Under the pieces are notes generated by a model. It saw nothing but the letters and a program-made list of their open reading frames with translations, was not told the DNA's origin and ran no database searches. DNA of 13,160 bases. It comes from Chlamydiia bacterium (GTDB taxonomy: Bacteria > Chlamydiota > Chlamydiia > Chlamydiales > FEN-1388). Location: contig JAHFTM010000019.1 in the NCBI GenBank assembly GCA_023269335.1, positions 1-13,160 of the forward strand. Direction: 5' to 3'. Below, piece by piece: positions 7,307 through 13,160 of the stretch. The translations under genes and the position numbers were made by a program. The stretch's first letter is position 1; the number at the start of each line of letters is the position of its first letter.

Positions 7307-10252
7307 CTATATCTTCTCTATTTGAAGCGGTGTTTTTAATTTCTTATTCTCTCTTTCTACAAGTTCGCGTCCTGCAAAAGTGACAAGTACACTTTCCGAT
7401 ATACGCGGTAAAACATGTTCTAATACCACGTTTTGAATATCTTTACAGCTTGCATTTAGAATCCTATCCCGAAAGGACTGTCTGACTTCATCTGTTTTTC
7501 CTTCACGAAGACGTGAATAGGCCACATCCCCACGGCTTCCAGGTGGTACAGGTGTATCAAGTGCTTGTATCATCTCAAGTTTTGCTTCTTCTAAATCACT
7601 TTCATCAAAATTGCCCTTTATCACTCCTTTGATAGCCTCATCAAATGCCGAAACTGTAGTAGCTATGTTTGGATCGCGGTAACCATAAAAATAAAAATTT
7701 GATGAAGTTGGGTTGTAGCTTGAACCGCCACCATAGGCTCCGCCCTGTTCGCGGATGCGCTTGTGGAGGGTGACATTATCAAAGATGTGAGAGGCAAGTG
7801 CTAAAGCTGCACTCTCTGGATTGGTATAAGAAAGGCCTTTAAAAGCTTGAGCACTAAACGCTACGGGTGTGGAAATAAGACGCGCTATAGGTGTTACTTT
7901 AGGGAGTGTAAAATGGCTTTTCCATGGTGTATAGGGTCGTAATGGTAGATCTATAAGTCCTTCAAAACCTGTCTCTGCATACTTGCTGTATTCTGCTTGG
8001 TCACAGGTGACAACGAGATGTGCTCCTTGATTGCAAAAAAGCCTTTCTTGCATCTCTGTGAGCTTGCTTACAAGCTTGTCTTGTTCCTTGTCAAAATTGT
8101 GCGCTAAGTAGCGCACCTTGTAAAAATAATCAAGCCCTGACCAGGCAGAAGAGAGGTGATTTGCCTGACTTAAATGGCTGAGAGATAGGGTTGCTGCGTA
8201 TTTTAAAGCATTCTGAGTCAGCGCGCTTTGTAGGTTTGTGAAATGTTTGAAAATAAGCTCTTTAAGTCGGTTTCTATCGGTAAAATTCAACGTTTGTGCT
8301 GTGTCGAAAAAGAGCTGAAAAAGTTTGTCTTGTTTGCGGCATAACGCTTTTCCTTTGATGTGCACAGATGGGCTGAATACATCTGCATCGTTCACCTGTT
8401 GATTTAACGAAAAGCCAACCCCAATGCCGCCTGTGTGTTGCTGGATGTATTCCAGATTTTCAGTGTATGAGCGTGTTCCGCTACCAACTTGTGGGGCTAG
8501 AATTGAAAAAAGACGCATAAACCATAGATCCTCTTCTTTAGCCTCAGGCATGGGAAAGACAAGATCAAGATAGATTAAGTGGTTGGTAAAAGCACTGTGA
8601 TGAAAAACATCAAGATTGCCAAGTGCTTGTCTTGAAAGTTCAAATCGACGTCCTTTTTTGGGTACATCAGCAAGTAAAATTTTAGGAAGGAGCTCTAGTT
8701 TTTCAGAATCATCAAGCTCTTGGGATGCTTTCAGTTCTTCAGCATTGAGTGCAATTTTTTTAGCCTCTTGTGGTGTAAGAGTATTTTGTAGGCTATCTAA
8801 ACGAGCTCTTTCTTCTAAAAGTTCTTGCTGTACAAGTTCTTTGCTTGGTTTCATCACAATACGCAAAAAGTGAGTATTGTTAATGAAGTATTTGTAGAGC
8901 AAATCTTGAAAAAAAGTAGGCTTTTCCTGAAGCGTAGAGCGGAGTTCCTCAAAAAGAGAATGGATGCGGAGCCCATCCTCTGACTTGCCACCATGCTGTT
9001 TCATCAAAGCCGAGCGGGCAAAAAGAGATAGACCGAAGGGGCCTCCATCTTGACCGATTTCGCTGCGCTCAAGTTCTAGTTGATGCATGGCACTTGCGAT
9101 ATGATCTTCATCGATACCCTTTTGAGTAATATGTAAAAGGGTTTCACGCAAAATACGTTCCAGTTCATCGGCATCTTGTGCTTTGGAGCCTTTCAAGGTG
9201 ATTTGATAGGGTACTTCAGCATTTTCTGTATCTAAAGTTGAGCTGGCCTGTTTGCAGAGCCCTGAATGCAGAAGTTGCAACTTTAAGATTGAGGCGTCAG
9301 TGTCCATGAGGATAATATCTAAGATACTAAGAGCTAAAACTTCTAGCTGCTCGAGAATTGACGTAGTGAGCCAGGCAAAGCTAATGAGCGTCTTTTCTTC
9401 ATCTTCAGTGTCTTCGTCTGAAACGGGATAGAAAAGCTCTTTTCTGACCGGTTTTGAAAAGCGCGGCTGTTTTGGAATGGGCTCAAGCTGCGGCTCTTTT
9501 TTATAGCCCACAAGTGCATTTTCATAAATGAAGTCTAAGTGCTTTTCTAAAGGCAGGTTGCCATAAAAGAAAAAAAGGCATTTGCTGGGGTGGTAGTATT
9601 TCTTGTGAAAGCTAACAAGCTCATCGTAGGTGAGCTTTGGTATGTCGCGTGGATCACCGCCTGAGTTAAAGCCGTAGGGAGTATTTGGAAAAAGCGCTTC
9701 AGATATAGCTTCGTTGAGTCTTGTTGTCGGAGAGGAAAGTGAGCCTTTCATTTCGTTATAAACTATGCCTTTATATTCTAGAGGACTGTCAGGGCTGTTT
9801 GGGGTAGTAAATTCAAGTCTGTGGCCTTCTTGGGCAAAACTGAGCTTTGTTAAAAGGGGGTGAAAAACAGCATCTAGGTAGACGCCTAGCAGGTTATAAA
9901 AGTCTTGCTCAACTTGAGAAGCTGCTGGGTAGCAGGTGAAATCAGCGCCAGTTAGCGCGTTCATAAATGTATTTAAACTTCTTCTATTCATAGAAAAAAA
10001 GGGATCTTTTACCGGGAACTTATCAGATCCAGTAAGTACAGTGTGCTCTAAGATGTGGGCTACGCCATTAGATGAGGGAGGAAGAGTACGGAAGGAAAGG
10101 CAGAAAAAATTTTCAGGGTCATCGGCATGGATGTAAAGAACATCAGCACCGCTTTCTTCAGATTTTAGTTCAATAAGCTGACATTGCAGTTCAGGAATTT
10201 CGATTGATTTGGTAACAGTAAAGCCGCGATATTTTGAGCCGATAGACAACAT
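7307..10252 (-). CDS. M16C zinc metalloprotease (insulinase/PreP family), no signal peptide
   Basis: Paralogue of the downstream gene, 981 residues. Zinc ligands His66, Glu69, His70 (HILEH) and Glu167 (IVYNEMKG) are present, as are Arg834 and Tyr840 in REQGGAYG followed by the YRDPN segment. It is therefore expected to be an active oligopeptidase. The protein starts directly at the catalytic domain (MLSIGSKYRGF) without a hydrophobic leader, so it should act in the cytoplasm. The ATG at 10252 is preceded by AAAGGA at nine-base spacing, a good ribosome binding site, and by a TTGAAT/TATACT promoter. It is the first gene of the two-gene operon and is transcribed divergently from pssA. In C. trachomatis the M16 protease CT824 occupies a similar neighbourhood, if I recall correctly. 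Which of the two copies is its orthologue cannot be told here. Confidence 0.95.
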   Translation of the reverse strand: MLSIGSKYRGFTVTKSIEIPELQCQLIELKSEESGADVLYIHADDPENFFCLSFRTLPPSSNGVAHILEHTVLTGSDKFPVKDPFFSMNRRSLNTFMNALTGADFTCYPAASQVEQDFYNLLGVYLDAVFHPLLTKLSFAQEGHRLEFTTPNSPDSPLEYKGIVYNEMKGSLSSPTTRLNEAISEALFPNTPYGFNSGGDPRDIPKLTYDELVSFHKKYYHPSKCLFFFYGNLPLEKHLDFIYENALVGYKKEPQLEPIPKQPRFSKPVRKELFYPVSDEDTEDEEKTLISFAWLTTSILEQLEVLALSILDIILMDTDASILKLQLLHSGLCKQASSTLDTENAEVPYQITLKGSKAQDADELERILRETLLHITQKGIDEDHIASAMHQLELERSEIGQDGGPFGLSLFARSALMKQHGGKSEDGLRIHSLFEELRSTLQEKPTFFQDLLYKYFINNTHFLRIVMKPSKELVQQELLEERARLDSLQNTLTPQEAKKIALNAEELKASQELDDSEKLELLPKILLADVPKKGRRFELSRQALGNLDVFHHSAFTNHLIYLDLVFPMPEAKEEDLWFMRLFSILAPQVGSGTRSYTENLEYIQQHTGGIGVGFSLNQQVNDADVFSPSVHIKGKALCRKQDKLFQLFFDTAQTLNFTDRNRLKELIFKHFTNLQSALTQNALKYAATLSLSHLSQANHLSSAWSGLDYFYKVRYLAHNFDKEQDKLVSKLTEMQERLFCNQGAHLVVTCDQAEYSKYAETGFEGLIDLPLRPYTPWKSHFTLPKVTPIARLISTPVAFSAQAFKGLSYTNPESAALALASHIFDNVTLHKRIREQGGAYGGGSSYNPTSSNFYFYGYRDPNIATTVSAFDEAIKGVIKGNFDESDLEEAKLEMIQALDTPVPPGSRGDVAYSRLREGKTDEVRQSFRDRILNASCKDIQNVVLEHVLPRISESVLVTFAGRELVERENKKLKTPLQIEKI

Positions 10253-10263
10253 GAGATTTTATC
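10253..10263 (-). promoter_or_regulatory. Ribosome binding site of the cytoplasmic M16C gene
   Basis: On the - strand AAAGGATAAAATCTC lies directly before the ATG at 10252. The AGGA core at about nine bases supports that start over later ATGs. Confidence 0.7.
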
Positions 10264-10283
10264 CTTTCGAATTGAAAATCAAG

Positions 10284-10313
10284 AGTATAAACGATGAACG
10301 GCTTGAAATTCAA
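10284..10313 (-). promoter_or_regulatory. Sigma70-type promoter of the M16C operon
   Basis: Reading the - strand, -35 TTGAAT (10313-10308) and -10 TATACT (10289-10284) are separated by 18 bases. The -10 ends about 30 bases before the start codon. Its -35 box overlaps that of the divergent pssA promoter. Confidence 0.7.
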
Positions 10314-10331
10314 GAGGCGAGCGGTTATACT
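10303..10331 (+). promoter_or_regulatory. Sigma70-type promoter of pssA
   Basis: -35 TTGAAA (10303-10308) and -10 TATACT (10326-10331) are separated by exactly 17 bases, close to the housekeeping consensus (chlamydial sigma66 recognises similar sites). The -10 ends 38 bases before the pssA start codon. Confidence 0.75.
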
Positions 10332-10369
10332 CACGATTTTGATAAAAAAGACAAAAAACCAGAAGTGCT

Positions 10370-11206
10370 ATGAAGCGAAAAGCAATTGTTCCTAATATAT
10401 TTACGGCTTTCAGCCTTTCTTGCGGCCTATTTGTCATTTTCAAGATGAATATGCTACAGCCTGGCACGGCAAGCTATCATACCATCGTGGCTTCTGTCTG
10501 TATTTTAATGCTGGCTGCTGTTCTTGATTTTATGGATGGAGCTATTGCACGGGCGATGAAAGTGGAGTCAGAGTTTGGTGGCGTCTTTGATTCGATGGCA
10601 GATGGCATCTCCTTTGGGGTAGCCCCTTCAGCTCTCGTTTTGAAAACATTGTCGCTTGAACAGGGAACAATGCTCTCTTTTGTTTTAACAACAGGGGCAA
10701 TGATTTATGCGATTTGTGGTGTGCTTCGTCTTGTGCGTTTTCGAGTGGCTAGCCACGAAAATCAGGGGAATAAAGAAAAAATCGCTCTTTCTATGGCAAA
10801 CTTTACAGGTCTTCCCATTCCGGCAGCTGGCGCGATCGTTACATCAACTACGCTGTTATTTATGAGTGAGGAATTTCAAAATTTTTATCCAATGACAGAT
10901 ATGCAACGAGCCATTTTTGCAACGGTTGTCTTCTTTGTGATGGGTTTTTTTATGATCTCGCGCTGGAAGTTTCCAAGCTTAAAAGCACTTCATATTCGCG
11001 TGGGTTCATTTCAGGTGATTGCTCTTACGGTAATCATTGCAGCGGTGATCTTGATTGGTGCACTGCAGCATTTTGCTCTTGTCTTTGCAGGCCTTTCTTG
11101 GGCCTATTTTCTTTTAGCTGTTGTGCTGTCACTTGTGCGTATTATTTCCGGGAAAAAGCTGCGTGTCTTAGAAGACTTTGAGCCTGATTCAGAAGATGAG
11201 ATTTAA
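10370..11206 (+). CDS. pssA: CDP-diacylglycerol--serine O-phosphatidyltransferase (phosphatidylserine synthase)
   Basis: An integral membrane enzyme that joins CDP-diacylglycerol and serine to form phosphatidylserine, the precursor of phosphatidylethanolamine after decarboxylation. The CDP-alcohol phosphotransferase signature is complete: Asp53, Asp56-Gly57, Ala60-Arg61, eight residues, Gly70, Asp74 and Asp78, i.e. DGx2ARx8Gx3Dx3D. The conserved N-terminal IVPNIFTAFSLSCGL segment is typical of PssA. Several hydrophobic segments follow (about 35-55, 95-120, 140-165, 180-195, 210-235, 240-262). At 278 residues it is longer than the B. subtilis enzyme, with an acidic soluble C-terminus. The ATG has only a weak AGAAG four bases upstream. 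It has its own promoter and is divergent from the protease operon. The 3' end overlaps the convergent F-box gene by 4 nt. Closely related PgsA proteins share the signature, but the N-terminus and context favour PssA. Confidence 0.93.
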   Translation: MKRKAIVPNIFTAFSLSCGLFVIFKMNMLQPGTASYHTIVASVCILMLAAVLDFMDGAIARAMKVESEFGGVFDSMADGISFGVAPSALVLKTLSLEQGTMLSFVLTTGAMIYAICGVLRLVRFRVASHENQGNKEKIALSMANFTGLPIPAAGAIVTSTTLLFMSEEFQNFYPMTDMQRAIFATVVFFVMGFFMISRWKFPSLKALHIRVGSFQVIALTVIIAAVILIGALQHFALVFAGLSWAYFLLAVVLSLVRIISGKKLRVLEDFEPDSEDEI

Positions 11207-12753
11207 AAAGTGTGGTGTGCGAGATGCCTGCCATAATCGATCAAAGTAATCGTAGAAGAGGAATTCTGAGAGTAATTTTGAGGTAAAATAAGTAGTTTAC
11301 GATGAGCTTTGTCCCAGTGGACTTTCAAGATACTCCCCTTTGTAAAATCATTTACTCGCAGTTTTGTATGCATATCCCATAATTGCACTCCATAACCAGC
11401 TGTTAGCAGTAATTCAGATTCATGATCATAATCCAGTTTTTCCAGAGGGTAGGCAGTTGTTTTATCATACTTTGTGAAAAAGGATCGAGTAATTACTTTT
11501 TCTACGGTTTCCCAAACAATAATCTTAGTTTTGTTTGTCACATCGTTTGTGTCAATACCAACAAAAAGCTGCTGAGAGATACTGTCAAAATGAAATGCTG
11601 TAATTGTATGATCTGCATCGGGAAGAATAAATTGGTGAAGTTGTTCACCGGTTGTGGTCTTTGTAAAGATGATCGTTTTTTTGTCTTGGTCAAAAATAAG
11701 AAGTTCTCGATTGCAATCAAGTTGTGGTTTGGCAGACTCTTGCACATGTGCAATTGAATACAACTGTTCATTTGTGAGTATACTGTAAACTGAGATTGTA
11801 CTTCTTGTTTTTACAAAAAGGTGCTGTTTTATAGGATCCACATCAATCCAGGAAATAGTATGCCATTCATCTTCTGCAAAAGCGATGCGAGTCCACTTGT
11901 GCGATGAGGCGCCTTCAGTGCGTTGAATGAATACTTCACCACGTTGGTTAGCGTAGCAAAGCAGGTCATGGCTGTAGTACAAGGCGGTTAGCGCTTTTTC
12001 ATAATTTCCAGTCTTCAATTGTCTCACCAAACAGAGTTTGCCCTCATCAACTTTCCATATTTGAATGCATTCTCGTGAGCCAACTGCAAATTGGTTATTG
12101 AGTGGGTTGAGAGAGATAAATTGGATCGGCTTATAGAAAAAAGAGGAATCTTTTATCCGCTGAATATTTTTTCCAGCAAGAGACCATACATTGAGCGGAT
12201 GCGTTAATCGATGATATTCCGCAGCATCTCCAGTAATGACAGCCTGAAGAGCGGGCACATAGCAAAAGGTGTGAAAGCGATTTTGTATCTGGTATATTGA
12301 GATTGTCCGTGGAGAGCGTACGTTTTCTGTTAGATTGGTAATGTGGGCTGTTGAAAAAATGGATTGAACAAGACACCACCTTGGAGTTAGCTGTTCTAAC
12401 ACTTGCGCATGAAATTCGCGATGTGTAGTGAGTAATCTAAAAAGAGTTTTCCTATCAAGACACTCAATCAGTCGAGCATGAAGCTCGTTGGGAAGTTGTA
12501 AAAATGGTGAGTGAAGAGCAGTTACTGACTTTTTTGATTTCTCAATCTCTTGGCGACTAATAAGTAATTTGCAGCCTGCAAAAACTGTTTGTAGAGAGCT
12601 ATTAGTTTCTAACAACATGAGCGCCATCTTTTTTGTAGCGGAAATCTGAGAAAACTGAGCTTTTCGACTCCACTGAAACAGGGAAACAGAGGTGGCACCT
12701 AAAGGTAGATGAGCCATAGAACTTTTGGCCTGAAAATGATCAATTGTCGACAT
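11203..12753 (-). CDS. F-box and WD40-propeller protein, probable host-directed effector
   Basis: 516 residues in three parts. Residues 1-83 have no recognised domain and may carry a secretion signal. Residues 85-118 fit an F-box: LQLPNELHARLIECLD, then KTLFRLL and HREF, which agrees with the LPxExxxxIxxxLxxxxLxxL pattern that binds Skp1 in eukaryotic SCF ubiquitin ligases. Residues about 150-510 form a beta-propeller. Blade-ending WD-like motifs recur every 40-51 residues at Trp190, Trp233, Phe276, Tyr323, Phe363, Trp414, Trp459 and about Tyr507 (for example NVWSL, IQIWKV, IIVWET, VQLWDM). That gives seven or eight degenerate blades. This is the layout of Fbw-type substrate receptors, in which the propeller captures the target. 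I infer an effector that redirects host ubiquitination; the target is unknown. The start is supported by AAAAGGA before the ATG. No Sec signal peptide or membrane segment is present. Confidence 0.85.
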   Translation of the reverse strand: MSTIDHFQAKSSMAHLPLGATSVSLFQWSRKAQFSQISATKKMALMLLETNSSLQTVFAGCKLLISRQEIEKSKKSVTALHSPFLQLPNELHARLIECLDRKTLFRLLTTHREFHAQVLEQLTPRWCLVQSIFSTAHITNLTENVRSPRTISIYQIQNRFHTFCYVPALQAVITGDAAEYHRLTHPLNVWSLAGKNIQRIKDSSFFYKPIQFISLNPLNNQFAVGSRECIQIWKVDEGKLCLVRQLKTGNYEKALTALYYSHDLLCYANQRGEVFIQRTEGASSHKWTRIAFAEDEWHTISWIDVDPIKQHLFVKTRSTISVYSILTNEQLYSIAHVQESAKPQLDCNRELLIFDQDKKTIIFTKTTTGEQLHQFILPDADHTITAFHFDSISQQLFVGIDTNDVTNKTKIIVWETVEKVITRSFFTKYDKTTAYPLEKLDYDHESELLLTAGYGVQLWDMHTKLRVNDFTKGSILKVHWDKAHRKLLILPQNYSQNSSSTITLIDYGRHLAHHTF

Positions 12754-12770
12754 TCAATATCCTTTTAGTA
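12754..12770 (-). promoter_or_regulatory. Ribosome binding site of the F-box gene
   Basis: On the - strand AAAAGGATATTGA precedes the ATG at 12753. The AGGA core lies seven bases upstream of the ATG, which fixes the start codon. Confidence 0.65.
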
Positions 12771-12783
12771 GTAATTCTTATGC

Positions 12784-12813
12784 ATTGTAGGCTTTAGTAT
12801 CAGTTGCAAGCAA
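12784..12813 (-). promoter_or_regulatory. Possible promoter of the F-box gene
   Basis: On the - strand TTGCTT (12813-12808) and TACAAT (12789-12784) are 18 bases apart and about 30 bases upstream of the start codon. The -10 is good and the -35 is mediocre. Confidence 0.45.
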
Positions 12814-12840
12814 TGGGCAAGTAATTTATAAAATTAAAAG

Positions 12841-12869
12841 TTTACATAAATGATATTATATATTACAAT
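12841..12869 (+). promoter_or_regulatory. Promoter of the serine-rich protein gene
   Basis: -35 TTTACA (12841-12846) and -10 TACAAT (12864-12869) with a 17-base spacer. Each box matches five of six consensus positions. The surrounding DNA (about 12820-12890) is very AT-rich. The spacing to the start codon leaves a leader of about 30 bases. Confidence 0.65.
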
Positions 12870-12893
12870 TAACATTGTTAAAAATAATAGATT

Positions 12894-12900
12894 GGGGGAG
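12894..12900 (+). promoter_or_regulatory. Strong ribosome binding site of the serine-rich gene
   Basis: TGGGGGAG lies just upstream, seven bases before the ATG at 12908. It is the strongest Shine-Dalgarno sequence in the window and settles the start. Confidence 0.75.
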
Positions 12901-12907
12901 ATAGCGT

Positions 12908-13160
12908 ATGTCATCAAATGTATCAAATAATTATTACGATAATTTTACTGAAACTTATCCATGTTCTTCGAGTAATCCGGGTGCTATGCAGTCTCAAGGA
13001 ACAAGTAACCCCCAAGAAGACTATTCGATGGTCGCATCTTCAGGTATAGAATCTTCTTCAAGTACTAGTGGTCTATCACAAGAACGCTCATCATCAACCT
13101 CCACACAAAGTTCAACAGATTCACGTGAAACTGCGATTGCACACCGTGCATTGAAAAGTT
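12908..13160 (+). CDS. Serine-rich protein of unknown function, 3' end outside the window
   Basis: Open from the ATG at 12908 to the right edge with no stop: 84 complete codons. The visible N-terminus is low-complexity and probably disordered: 25 of 84 residues are Ser, and Thr, Asn and Gln are also frequent (NVSNNYYDNFTETY, ESSSSTSG, RSSSTSTQSS). It becomes less skewed at the edge (ETAIAHRALKS), which may begin a folded domain. It has no hydrophobic signal peptide. Polar, Ser-rich N-termini of this kind are common in substrates of type III secretion, which chlamydiae use, so an effector or a secreted structural protein is plausible but unproven. It has its own promoter and a strong ribosome binding site, and it is divergent from the F-box gene. 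Confidence 0.75.
   Translation, partial: MSSNVSNNYYDNFTETYPCSSSNPGAMQSQGTSNPQEDYSMVASSGIESSSSTSGLSQERSSSTSTQSSTDSRETAIAHRALKS

Noticed and set aside
11422..11771. Open frames of 77 and 111 codons inside the F-box gene
   Set aside because: The F-box/WD40 frame explains this stretch with regular blade motifs. The alternatives have no start signals or recognisable content.

Overview
The window most likely comes from an environmental (amoeba- or animal-associated) member of the Chlamydiae. Three things point there. First, an M16C insulinase-family protease lies next to pssA; as far as I remember, an M16 protease and pssA are also near neighbours in Chlamydia trachomatis (CT824 and CT826). Second, there is an F-box plus WD40 protein, a eukaryote-like architecture typical of intracellular bacteria that manipulate host ubiquitin ligases. 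Third, the base composition is moderately AT-rich and the genes are tightly packed, with large lineage-specific repeat proteins. Dependentiae or Legionella-like bacteria are the main alternatives, and I could not run a search to exclude them.

Layout. (1) 1-4246, + strand: two adjacent open frames of unrecognised function. The first is cut by the left edge of the window. Both are built from a divergent, alpha-helical repeat of about 198 residues. The frame change between them falls inside a repeat unit that is about 170 nt short, so they look like one very large gene broken by a deletion, or a recently split gene. The second frame then carries a central domain with a His-Cys-Gly motif and a C-terminal series of short helical repeats. 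(2) 4282-10252, - strand: a two-gene operon of tandem paralogous M16C metalloproteases (PreP/falcilysin type). Both have intact zinc and substrate-binding residues. The upstream copy lacks a signal peptide and the downstream copy has one, so one pair of duplicates probably works in two compartments. (3) 10253-10369: a compact divergent promoter region in which the two -35 boxes are the two halves of one near-palindrome. (4) 10370-11206, + strand: pssA, phosphatidylserine synthase. (5) 11203-12753, - strand: an F-box/WD40-propeller protein, a probable host-directed effector, whose 3' end overlaps pssA by 4 nt. (6) 12754-13160: a second divergent promoter region, then the first 84 codons of a serine-rich protein that runs off the right edge.

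Taken together, a conserved housekeeping core (M16 protease operon and pssA) is flanked on both sides by lineage-specific, probably host-interaction genes. No RNA genes, insertion sequences, CRISPR arrays or clear intrinsic terminators were seen.
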